Part shown: piece by piece, positions 26,388 to 35,508 of the stretch | Layout: each line of letters starts with the position of its first letter | Position numbering within the stretch: position 1 is the first letter of the stretch | Assembly: GCA_965242605.1 (NCBI GenBank) | Contig: CBDESS010000003.1 | Coordinates: 1-64,000, forward strand | Length of the DNA: 64,000 nt | DNA from: JAAXHF01 sp965242605 | GTDB taxonomy: Bacteria; Desulfobacterota; Binatia; Bin18 | Direction of reading: 5' to 3' | Position numbers and translations under genes: made by a program | The notes under the pieces: generated by a model | Seen by the model: the letters and a program-made list of their open reading frames with translations, nothing else | Databases searched by the model: none | What the model was told of the DNA's origin: nothing

Positions 26388-28786
26388 GCGGTATCCCGGC
26401 GTCCCTCCCGAAGTGGGGTCAGAGGGCAGTCGCGGGTATGTTTGCCCGCGGCACGCTCCTGGCCCTGGCGGTCTTAGCCGCCGTGGGCGTGGCCGTCCTT
26501 GACGACTACGGCGTAGGGATGGACGAAGATACCCGGCGCGGACACGGCCACGCGGCGGTCAACTCCATATTAGGGAATGCCGAGACCCTGTGGCCCCCCG
26601 GTTTTTCCCACAACCGGTTCTACGGCGTTGTCTTCGAGGTGCCGCTGGTGCTCGTTGAGCGGCTGCTGGGCCTCACCGACAGCCGGGCGGTCTTCCTGAG
26701 CCGCCATCTGCTGACCCACCTCTTCTTTCTCGTCGGCGGCTACTGCTGTGCCCGGCTGGTCTCTCACCTCTTCCACAGCCGCTGGCTGGCCCTGGTCGCC
26801 CTGCTGCTGTTCGTGCTCCAGCCCCGGCTCTACGCCCACTCCTTCGTCAACACCAAGGACATCCCCTTCCTGGTGCTGTTCCTGTTGGTCCTGTTCCTGA
26901 TTCACCGGGCGTGGCGGCGGGAGAGCCTTGGGGCGTTCGCACTGTGCGGGGTGGGGGTGGGGGTAGCGACCAACCTGCGCATCATGGGCGTGCTGCTGTT
27001 CGTGGTGGTGGTGGTCCTGCGGGCGGGCGACCTGGTGGGGGCGGCGGGGCGGGCGGCACGCTGGCACGTTCTGAGCACGGGGGCGGTGTTCGTGGTGGCC
27101 AGCGTATTGACGCTGTACGCGGTTTCGCCCTACCTGTGGGATGACCCCCTGGCGTTGGGCGAGGCCGTGGCAGTCCTCTCCCAGCACCCGATTCACGCTG
27201 TGACCCTCTTCCAGGGCGAGTGGATACGCTGGCCGCATATTCCCGCGCACTACATTCCAACCTGGATCGCCATTACCACCCCGCCGGGGGTGCTGCTGCT
27301 GGGTCTGGTGGGGGCAGTGTCCGTGATACATCGTGGCCTGCGCTCTCCCGGTGCCGGGCCGGGCGACCCCGTCGCCCGCTTCGGCCTGCTGCTCGTCGCC
27401 TGTCTGGTCCTCCCGGTCGTCGCCATCATCGTTGTCAACGCCAATCTCTACAACGACTGGCGTCACGTCTACTTTCTGTCCGCCCCGCTGTGTCTGCTGG
27501 CGGTGTTCGGGCTGCGCTGGCTGGCAGCGGTCTGCCCCCGGCCGGGGCTGCGGCCGGGCGTCCACGCGCTGGCCGCAGTGAGCCTGGCCGGGGTGGTCGT
27601 CGCAACGGTTTCCCTTCATCCCTATCAGCAGGTTTATTTCAACGCCCTGGTGGACCGGCGCACGCCCGGCTCCCTGGGGACCCAGTATCAGATGGACTTC
27701 TGGGGAGCCATATACCGGGAGGGGTTGGAACATCTCCTCCATCGCTATCCCACCGCCTCACCGCGGTCGCTGAAAATAGGCGGTCCGAAGACCTTTCATA
27801 CCCGCCGAAACCAGCTCATTCTTCCCGGAGCGGTGCGCGACCGCTTCTCCTCCATCGCCCTGGGGGACTTTCAGGGGGACTTTCATTTGTTCGATTACCC
27901 CACATACTTGCGGTTCGGCCCCTCCTTCGTGCCTCGCCTCCATACCCGCCAAGTTTACCACAACACCATCCTGGCGGTGACAGCCCTCAACCCGGCCCGG
28001 GTTGACGCGGCCACCACAGCCGCCTATCGGGCCGTGGCCCGGGCCGGGCTGGCCAGCCAGCCGGGCTTGGCCATCTATCTCGATGGCCGGACCCTGACCT
28101 GGATGAAGACGGCCTGTGGCCCGGCGGACCGGGCCGGGGGCTTCTTCTCGGCGCAGGTCTGGCTGGCAGACATACCCGATCCGCCGTACCAGAGGCGGGA
28201 TGTTGAGAATCTGTTCTTCGATTTTCGCCGGCACGGCGTCCAGGTTGACGGGCGGTGTCTGTTCCGGCTGCCCTTGCCCGCCCATCCGCTCCGGGCCATT
28301 GAAGCCAGCGGGGCCAATCTGGGGCGGGTGGTCATCCCCCCGTCGCCTCACGGTGTCACCGTCACCGACGTTATGCAGGCGGTCTATCGGGCGGCGGTGA
28401 CGGCTCCCCCCGTGGCCCGGTCGCACTTTGCCCTCGCCCTCAACGGGACCACGCTGACCTACCTGCGGGTGCCGTGTCGCCCGGCAGATACGGAACACAG
28501 CTTCTTTCTGGAGATCATGCCCCGGGACCCGGCCGTGCTCGCCGCGGCCCACCGGTCCCGGGGCTTTGACCGGTTCAGATTCTACTTCTGGCGGCCCCAC
28601 CCTGGCCGCCCGCAGGTAGACCTGGTGGCGGCCTTTGCTGGCACCTGTCTGGCGTCTATCCGGCTGCCGGTCTACCCCATTGCCGGGCTGCGGACCGGGC
28701 AGGGCCGGCGGGCCGAGCCGCTCTGGGAGGTGGAAGTCCCGGTGGCCTCTCCGGCCGCCTCAGCTGGTCCGGGGGCGGTCGAGTGA
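26384..28786 (+). CDS. U11: array GT-C glycosyltransferase with type C tail, intact, 800 aa
   Basis: This is the shortest intact unit. The first loop reads DEDTRRGHGHAAVNS. The tail is a third type (C), shared only with U14: domain 1 has FFSAQVWLADIPDPP and VENLFFDFRRHGV, domain 2 has FALALNGTTLTY and RFRFYFWRPHPGR. The joint between the domains is shortened (EASGANLGRVVI for EASQVAPSGGTDLWRVAI), and the linker is also shorter. The cysteine pairs are kept. The second outer loop (LSQHPIHAVTLFQGEWIRWP) is the same as in U14. This copy and U14 were evidently exchanged or block-duplicated across two intervening genes. Confidence 0.9.
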   Translation: MSGIPASLPKWGQRAVAGMFARGTLLALAVLAAVGVAVLDDYGVGMDEDTRRGHGHAAVNSILGNAETLWPPGFSHNRFYGVVFEVPLVLVERLLGLTDSRAVFLSRHLLTHLFFLVGGYCCARLVSHLFHSRWLALVALLLFVLQPRLYAHSFVNTKDIPFLVLFLLVLFLIHRAWRRESLGAFALCGVGVGVATNLRIMGVLLFVVVVVLRAGDLVGAAGRAARWHVLSTGAVFVVASVLTLYAVSPYLWDDPLALGEAVAVLSQHPIHAVTLFQGEWIRWPHIPAHYIPTWIAITTPPGVLLLGLVGAVSVIHRGLRSPGAGPGDPVARFGLLLVACLVLPVVAIIVVNANLYNDWRHVYFLSAPLCLLAVFGLRWLAAVCPRPGLRPGVHALAAVSLAGVVVATVSLHPYQQVYFNALVDRRTPGSLGTQYQMDFWGAIYREGLEHLLHRYPTASPRSLKIGGPKTFHTRRNQLILPGAVRDRFSSIALGDFQGDFHLFDYPTYLRFGPSFVPRLHTRQVYHNTILAVTALNPARVDAATTAAYRAVARAGLASQPGLAIYLDGRTLTWMKTACGPADRAGGFFSAQVWLADIPDPPYQRRDVENLFFDFRRHGVQVDGRCLFRLPLPAHPLRAIEASGANLGRVVIPPSPHGVTVTDVMQAVYRAAVTAPPVARSHFALALNGTTLTYLRVPCRPADTEHSFFLEIMPRDPAVLAAAHRSRGFDRFRFYFWRPHPGRPQVDLVAAFAGTCLASIRLPVYPIAGLRTGQGRRAEPLWEVEVPVASPAASAGPGAVE

Positions 28787-30665
28787 GCGGTAGCCCGGCG
28801 TCCCTCCCGAAGCGGGGCCAGGGAGCAGGCGATGTCGCGCTTGCCCGCGGCACGCTCCTGGCCCTGGCGGTCTTGGCCGGCGTGGGCGTAGTTGTCCTTG
28901 ACGACTACGACGTATGGATCGATGAGCCAATCCAGCGCCGGATCGGCCATGCGACGGTTGACTACCTGCTGGGGGACACCGAGACCCTGTTGCCCTCCAT
29001 TCTTCCCTTCCACCGGTTCTACGGCGTTGTCTTCGAGGTGCCGCTGGTACTCGTTGAGCGGCTGCTGGGCCTCACCGACAGCCGGGCCATCTCCCTGAGC
29101 CGCCATCTGCTGACCCACCTCTTCTTTCTGGCCGGCGGCTACTGCTGTGCCCGGCTGGTGTACCACCTCTTCCATAGCCGCTGGCTGGCTCTGGTGGCCC
29201 TGCTGCTGTTCGTGCTCCAGCCCCGGCTCTACGCCCACTCCTTTGTCAACACCAAGGACATCCCCTTCCTGGTGCTGTTCCTGGGTGCCCTGTTCCTGAT
29301 TCACCGGGCGTGGCGGCGGGAGAGTCTTGGGGCGTTCGTGCTGTGCGGGGTGGGGGTAGCGACCAACCTGCGCATCATGGGTGTGCTGCTGTTCGCCGTG
29401 GTAGTGATCCTGCGGGCGGGCGACCTGGTGGGGGCGGCGGGGCGGGCGGCACGCTGGCACGTTCTGAGCACTGGGGCGGTGTTCGTGGTGGCCAGTGTAT
29501 TGACGCTGTACGCGGTTTCGCCCTATCTGTGGGACGACCCCCTGGCGTTGGGCGAGGCCGTGGGAGTGCTCTCCCAACACCCGTACAAAGCTCTGAGCTT
29601 GTTCCAGGGCGAGTTGGTACGCTGGCCGGAGCTTCCCGCGCATTACCTTCCGACCTGGATCGCCATTACTACCCCGCCGGGGGTGCTGCTGCTGGGTCTG
29701 GTGGGGGCAGTGTCCGTGATACATGGTGATCGATTACCAGCAATACCTGCGGCGCGAATTCGGCGGCCCCCTTTTCGCGCCCCTCCTCTATACCCGCCAG
29801 ATGTACCACAACCCCATCCTGACGGTGACGGCCCTCAACCCGACTCGGGTGGACGCGGCCACTACAGCCGCCTATCGGGCCGTAGCCCGGGCTGTGCCGG
29901 CCGGGCCGGCGGGCGGACTTTGCCCTGTATCTGGAGAGCCGGACTTTGATGGGGGTGAAGACGTCCTGCGGCCCAGCGGACCTGCACAGGGAGCGGCCCT
30001 TCGTGGTGCGGGTCTTCCCGGTGGATGTGGCCGCTCTGTCCCAGCGGCGTCGGCAGTGGGGCTTTGAGGAGTTGCGTTTCGCCCTTAGGCGGTACGGCGT
30101 GCGGGTGGACAGGCGGTGTCTGCTCCGGCTGCCCTTGCCAGGCTATCCGCTCCGGGCCATTGAAGTCAGCCAGGTATCACCTTCCGGGGGGACCGAGTTG
30201 TGGCGGGTGGTCATCCCTGTGTCGCCGTCCGGGGCCCCGGCGACCGACGCCGTGCGCACGGCCTACCGGGCGACGGTGGCGGGTCCCCCCGTGGCCCGGT
30301 CGCATTTCGCTGTGTACCTGGCCGGGACCACGCTGAGCTACCTGCGGGCCCCGTGTCGCCGGACGGACACGGAACCCGGCTTCTTTCTGCACGTCAGGCC
30401 GCGGGACCCGGCCGTGCTCGTGGGGGTCCGCCAATCCGAGGGCTTTCGGGTGCTTGATTTCACGTTCTGGCGGCACCCCGGTCACGCCCCGCAGGTGCAG
30501 CAGGCGGCGTTGTTCGCTGGCAGGTGTCTGGGGTCCATTCGGCTGCCAGCCTACCCCATCGCTGAGCTGTGGACCGGGCAGGGCCGGGGGGCCGAGCGGG
30601 TCTGGGAGGTGGCGGTCCGGGTGGAGGCCCGGGCCGCCTCAGCGGGCCCGGAGGCGGTCGAGTGA
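28783..30665 (+). pseudogene. U12: array GT-C gene with 0.55-kb internal deletion and frameshift
   Basis: Codons 1 to about 313 are intact (loop LDDYDVWIDEP, second loop HPYKALSLFQGEL), ending at GTGTCCGTGATACATG near 29724. There the sequence jumps to GGTGATCGATTACCAG, which in other units lies about 550 bp further on, in the linker (the QVIDY segment). Membrane segments 9-11 and the HPxQ motif are lost. The join is out of frame. A further 8-bp loss near 29905 (GGCGGGCGGACT for GGCGG-TCGGGCGG-GCGGACT) shifts frame again. The rest of the type B tail is open to the stop at 30665, which still overlaps the U13 start. GTGAT lies at both edges of the deletion, which suggests short-homology or slippage deletion. 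Confidence 0.9.
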
Positions 30666-33100
30666 GCGGTATCCCGTCGTCCCTCCCGAAGTGGGGCCAG
30701 GGAGCAGGCGATGTCGCGCTTGCCCGTGGCACGCTCCTGGCCCTGGCGGTCTTGGCCGTCGTGGGCGTGGCCATCCTTGACGACTACGGTGTAGGGGGGG
30801 ACGAGCGGACCCAGCGCGGGATCGGTCATGCGACGGTCAACTACCTGCTGGGGGACGCCTCGGCCCTGCCACCCCCCGGCGATCCCGTTGACCGGTTCTA
30901 CGGCGTCGTCTTTGAGGTGCCGCTGGTGTTCGTTGAGCGGCTGTTGGGTCTCACCGACAGTCGGGCGGTCTTCCTGAGCCGCCATCTGCTGACCCACCTC
31001 TTCTTTCTGGCCGGTGGCTGCTGCTGTGCCCGGCTGGTGTACCACCTCTTCCACAGCCGCTGGCTGGCCCTGGTCGCCCTGCTGGCGTTCGTGCTCCATC
31101 CCCGGCTCTACGCCCACTCCTTCGTCAACACCAAGGACATCCCCTTCCTGGTGCTGTTCCTGGGTGCCCTGTTCCTGATTCACCGGGCGTGGCGGCGGGA
31201 GAGTCTTGGGGCGTTCGCACTGTGTGGGGTGGGGGTGGGGGTAGCGACCAACCTGCGCATCATGGGCGTGCTGCTGTTCGTTGTGGTGGTGGTCCTGCGG
31301 GCGGGCGACCTGGTGGGGGCGGCGGGGCGAGCGGCGCGCTGGCACATTCTGAGCACTGGGGCGGTGTTCGTGGTGGCCAGTGTGTTGACGCTGTACGCGG
31401 TCTCGCCCTATCTGTGGGATGACCCCCTGGCGTTGGGCGAGGCCGTGGCAGTCTTCTCCCGGCATCCGACTCACGTTGTGACCCTCTTCCAGGGCGAACC
31501 GGTACGCTGGCCGCATATTCCCGCGCACTACATTCCGACCTGGATTGCCACTACCACCCCGCCGGGGGTGCTGCTGCTGGGTCTGGTGGGGACAGTGTCC
31601 GTGATGCATCGCGGTTTGATCTCCCCCGGCACCGTGCCGGGCGACCCCGTCGCCCGCTTCGGGCTGCTGCTCGTCGCCTGTCTGGTGCTCCCGGTCGTCG
31701 CCGTCATCGTCGTCAACGCCAACCTCTACGACGGCTGGCGTCAGGTCTACTTTCTGTCCGCCCCGGTGTGTCTGTTGGCGGTGTTCGGGCTGCGCTGGCT
31801 GGCAGCGGTCTGCCCCCGGCCGGGGCTGCGGCCCGGCGTCTACGCGCTGGCCGCAGCGGGCCTGGCCGGGGTGATCGTCGAACTGCTGGCCCTTCATCCT
31901 CACCAGTTCGTCTATTTCAACGCCCTGGTGGACCGGCGCACGCCCGAATACCTGCGGACCCAGTACAGCCTGGACTACTTGGGAACCACACACCGGGAGG
32001 GATTGGACTATCTCCTTCGCCGTTATCCCAGCTCACCGATCCCGGTGGAGATAAGCAGTATGGATCGCCAGGCGCGCCGCAACCGGCTCCTTCTTCCCAA
32101 AATGGCACGCCGCCGCCTTGTCCTCGCCGAGGGCGGGGCACCGCCGGGGGACTTTCAGGTGCTCAATTATCGCTCACACTTGCGGCTCGGCCTCGGCGGT
32201 CCCCCCTTCGCGCCTCGCCTCTATACCCGCCGGATGTACCACAACACCATTCTGACGGTGACGGCCCTCAACCCGACTCGGGTGGACGCGGCCACCGTGG
32301 CCGCCTATCGGGCCATGGTCCGGGCCGTGACGGGCGGGCCGCCGGGCGGGCGGGCGGGCTTTGCCCTGTATCTGGAGAGCCGGACCTTGACATGGGTGAA
32401 GGCGGCCTGCGGCCCGGCGGACCTGCGCGGGTTCTTCTCGGTGCGGGTCTTTCCGGTGGATGTGGCCGACCTGCCCCGGCGGCGGCGGCAGTGGGGCTTT
32501 GAGGGGAGGTACTTCGACTTCAGCCGGTACGGCGTGCGGGTGGACGGGCGGTGTGTGCTCCGGCTGCCCTTGCCAGCCTACCCGCTCCGGGCCATTGAAG
32601 CCAGCCAAGTGCCGCCTTCCGGGGGCACCGATCTGTGGCGGGTAGCCATCCCCCCATCGCCTCCCGCTGCCAGCGCGACCGACCTGGTGCGCACGGCCTA
32701 CCGGGCAGCGGTAGCGGGTCCCCCCGTGGCCCGGTCACACTTTGCCCTGTACCTCGCCGGGACCACGCTGACCTACCTGCGGGTGCCGTGTCGCCGGGCG
32801 GACACCGTGCCCGGCTTCTTTCTGCACATCATGCCATGGGACCGGGCTGTGCTCGCTGCGGCCCGCCGGACCCGGGGCTTTGAGGTGCTTGATTTCGCGT
32901 TCTGGCGGAACTCGCGTCGTACCCCGCAGGTAGACCAAGCGGCGTTCTTCGCCGGCACCTGTCTGGCGTCCATTCGGCTGCCAGCCTACCGCATCGCCGG
33001 GCTGCGGACCGGGCAGGGCCGGGGGGCCGAGCCGGTCTGGGAGGTAGAGGTCCGGGTGGAGGACCGGGCCGCCTCAGCTGGCCCGGGGGCGGTCGAGTGA
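30662..33100 (+). CDS. U13: array GT-C glycosyltransferase, intact, 812 aa
   Basis: The start is the GTG at 30662; the open frame upstream to 30569 is a shadow of U12. The first loop (DERTQRGIGHATVNY, SALPPPGDPVDRF) pairs with U4, although U4 has a type B tail and U13 a type A tail (GRYFDFSRYGV). The core has one odd change (LLAFVLHPRLYA for LLLFVLQ/H). The linker SPIPVEISSMDRQARRN with LLLPKMARRRL is nearly the same as in U16, three units downstream. It is the first type A tail after the run of B/C tails in U4-U12. Confidence 0.9.
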   Translation: MSGIPSSLPKWGQGAGDVALARGTLLALAVLAVVGVAILDDYGVGGDERTQRGIGHATVNYLLGDASALPPPGDPVDRFYGVVFEVPLVFVERLLGLTDSRAVFLSRHLLTHLFFLAGGCCCARLVYHLFHSRWLALVALLAFVLHPRLYAHSFVNTKDIPFLVLFLGALFLIHRAWRRESLGAFALCGVGVGVATNLRIMGVLLFVVVVVLRAGDLVGAAGRAARWHILSTGAVFVVASVLTLYAVSPYLWDDPLALGEAVAVFSRHPTHVVTLFQGEPVRWPHIPAHYIPTWIATTTPPGVLLLGLVGTVSVMHRGLISPGTVPGDPVARFGLLLVACLVLPVVAVIVVNANLYDGWRQVYFLSAPVCLLAVFGLRWLAAVCPRPGLRPGVYALAAAGLAGVIVELLALHPHQFVYFNALVDRRTPEYLRTQYSLDYLGTTHREGLDYLLRRYPSSPIPVEISSMDRQARRNRLLLPKMARRRLVLAEGGAPPGDFQVLNYRSHLRLGLGGPPFAPRLYTRRMYHNTILTVTALNPTRVDAATVAAYRAMVRAVTGGPPGGRAGFALYLESRTLTWVKAACGPADLRGFFSVRVFPVDVADLPRRRRQWGFEGRYFDFSRYGVRVDGRCVLRLPLPAYPLRAIEASQVPPSGGTDLWRVAIPPSPPAASATDLVRTAYRAAVAGPPVARSHFALYLAGTTLTYLRVPCRRADTVPGFFLHIMPWDRAVLAAARRTRGFEVLDFAFWRNSRRTPQVDQAAFFAGTCLASIRLPAYRIAGLRTGQGRGAEPVWEVEVRVEDRAASAGPGAVE

Positions 33101-35508
33101 GCGGTATCCCGGCGTCCCCCCCGAAGCGGGGCCAGAGGGCAGTCGCTGGCGTGTTTGCCGGCAGCGTGCTCCTGGCCCTGGCGGTCTTGGCCGGCGTGGG
33201 CATGGTCGTCCTTGATGACTACGGCATAACGATGGACGAGCCAACCCAGTACTACATCGGCCATGCGACGGTCAACTACATGCTGCGAGACGCCGAGGTC
33301 CTGCTGCCCTCCCGTCCTCCCTCTGACCGGTTCTACGGCGTTGTCTTCGAGGTGCCGCTGGTGCTCGTTGAGCGGCTGCTGGGCCTCACCGACAGCCGGG
33401 CGGTCTTCCTGAGCCGCCGTCTGCTGACCCACCTCTTCTTTCTGGCCGGCGGCTACTGCTGTGCCCGGCTGGTCTCTCACCTCTTCCACAGCCGCTGGCT
33501 GGCCCTGGTCGCCCTGCTGCTGTTCGTGCTCCAGCCCCGGCTCTACGCCCACTCCTTCGTCAACACCAAGGACATCCCCTTCCTGGTGCTGTTCCTGGGG
33601 GCCCTGTTCCTGATTCACCGGGCGTGGCGGCGGGAGAGCCTTGGGGCGTTCGCACTGTGCGGGGTGGGGGTAGGGGTGGCGACCAACCAGCGCATCATGG
33701 GCGTACTGCTGTTCGCTGTGGTGGTGGTCCTGCGGGCGGGCGACCTGGTGGGGGCGGCGGGGCGGGCGGCACGCTGGCACGTTCTGAGCACGGGGGCGGT
33801 GTTCGTGGTGGCCAGCGTATTGACGCTGTACGCGGTTTCGCCCTACCTGTGGGATGACCCCCTGGCGTTGGGCGAGGCCGTGGCAGTCCTCTCCCAGCAC
33901 CCGATTCACGCTGTGACCCTCTTCCAGGGCGAGTGGATACGCTGGCCGCATATTCCCGCGCACTACATTCCAACCTGGATCGCCATTACCACCCCGCCGG
34001 GGGTGCTGCTGCTGGGTCTGGTGGGGGCAGTGTCCGTGATACATCGTGGCCTGCGCTCTCCCGGTGCCGGGCCGGGCGACCCCGTCGCCCGCTTCGGGCT
34101 GCTGCTCGTCGCCTGTCTGGTGCTCCCGGTCGTCGCCGTCATCGTTGTCAACGCCAACCTCTACAACAACTGGCGTCAGGTCTACTTTCTGTACGCCCCG
34201 CTGTGTCTGCTGGCGGTGTTCGGGCTGCGCTGGCTGGCAGCGGTCTGCCCCCGGCCGGGGCTGCGGCCGGGCGTCCACGCGCTGGCCGCAGCGGGTCTGG
34301 CCGGGGTGGTCGTCGCAACGGTTTCCATTCATCCCTATCAGCAGGTCTATTTCAACGCCCTGGTGGACCGGCGCACGCCCGGCTCCCTGGGGACCCAGTA
34401 CCAGATGGACTCCTGGGGAGCCATATACCGGGAGGGGTTGGAATATCTCCTCCACCGCTATCCCACACCACTGATCTCGCTGGAGATGGACAGTCACCGT
34501 AGCAGTTATATACGCCAGAACCGGCTCATTCTTCCCAAAGCGGCGCGCCGCCGCCTCTCCTTCACCGAGGTGCCTAAGGAAAAGATACTGCTGGAGGGCT
34601 TTCAGATACTTGATTACTACCCCCATACTTGCGGTTCAGCCTCCACTTCGCGCCTTTGCCTCCATACCCGCCAAGTTTACCACAACACCATCCTGGCGGT
34701 GACAGCCCTCAACCCGGCCCGGGTTGACGCGGCCACCACAGCCGCCTATCGGGCCGTGGCCCGGGCCGAGCCGGTCAGCCGGCCGGGCTTTACCCTCTAT
34801 CTCGATGGCCGGACCCTGACCGGGATGAAGACGGCCTGCCGCCCGGCGGACCGGGCCAAGCGCTTCTTCTCGGCGCAGGTCTGGCTGGCAGACATACCCG
34901 ATCCGCCGCACCAGAGGCCGGATGTTGAGAATCTGTTCTTCAATTTTCGCCGGCACGGCGTCCAGGTTGACGGGCGGTGTCTGTTCCGGCTGCCCTTGCC
35001 CGCCCATCCGCTCCGGGCCATCAAAGCCAGCGGGGCCAATCTGGGGCAGGTGGTCATCCCCCCGTCGCCTCACGGTGTCATCGTCACCGACGTTATGCAG
35101 GCGGCCTACCGGGCGGCGGTGACGGCTCCCCCCGTGGCCCGGTCGCACTTTGCCCTCGCCCTCAACGGGACCACGCTGACCTACCTGCGGGTGCCCTGTC
35201 GCCCGGCGGATACGGAACACAGCTTCTTTCTGGAGATCATGCCCCGGGACCCGGCCGTGCTCGCCGCGGCCCACCGGTCCCGGGGCTTTGACCGGTTCAG
35301 ATTCTACTTCTGGCGGCCCCACCCTGGCCGCCCGCAGGTAGACCTGGTGGCGGCCTTTGCTGGCACCTGTCTGGCGTCTATCCGGCTGCCAGCCTACCCC
35401 ATTGCCGGGCTGCGGACCGGGCAGGGCCGGCGGGCCGAGCCGCTCTGGGAGGTGGAAGTCCCGGTGGCCTCTCCGGCCGCCTCAGCTGGTCCGGGGGCGG
35501 TCGAGTGA
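33097..35508 (+). CDS. U14: array GT-C glycosyltransferase with type C tail, intact, 803 aa
   Basis: The first loop reads LDDYGITMDEPTQYYIG; the second loop is identical to U11. The type C tail is nearly the same as in U11 across both domains. Between about 34612 and 34656 the sequence is out of frame relative to the family: a 2-base gain near the start and a 1-base gain (CCTTTGCC for CCTCGCC) restore phase, so about 13 codons read YPHTCGSASTSRLC in place of the family's LRxGLxxPLFAPRL. This adds two cysteines. The gene remains open to its normal stop. Whether the altered patch is tolerated is unknown. Confidence 0.88.
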   Translation: MSGIPASPPKRGQRAVAGVFAGSVLLALAVLAGVGMVVLDDYGITMDEPTQYYIGHATVNYMLRDAEVLLPSRPPSDRFYGVVFEVPLVLVERLLGLTDSRAVFLSRRLLTHLFFLAGGYCCARLVSHLFHSRWLALVALLLFVLQPRLYAHSFVNTKDIPFLVLFLGALFLIHRAWRRESLGAFALCGVGVGVATNQRIMGVLLFAVVVVLRAGDLVGAAGRAARWHVLSTGAVFVVASVLTLYAVSPYLWDDPLALGEAVAVLSQHPIHAVTLFQGEWIRWPHIPAHYIPTWIAITTPPGVLLLGLVGAVSVIHRGLRSPGAGPGDPVARFGLLLVACLVLPVVAVIVVNANLYNNWRQVYFLYAPLCLLAVFGLRWLAAVCPRPGLRPGVHALAAAGLAGVVVATVSIHPYQQVYFNALVDRRTPGSLGTQYQMDSWGAIYREGLEYLLHRYPTPLISLEMDSHRSSYIRQNRLILPKAARRRLSFTEVPKEKILLEGFQILDYYPHTCGSASTSRLCLHTRQVYHNTILAVTALNPARVDAATTAAYRAVARAEPVSRPGFTLYLDGRTLTGMKTACRPADRAKRFFSAQVWLADIPDPPHQRPDVENLFFNFRRHGVQVDGRCLFRLPLPAHPLRAIKASGANLGQVVIPPSPHGVIVTDVMQAAYRAAVTAPPVARSHFALALNGTTLTYLRVPCRPADTEHSFFLEIMPRDPAVLAAAHRSRGFDRFRFYFWRPHPGRPQVDLVAAFAGTCLASIRLPAYPIAGLRTGQGRRAEPLWEVEVPVASPAASAGPGAVE

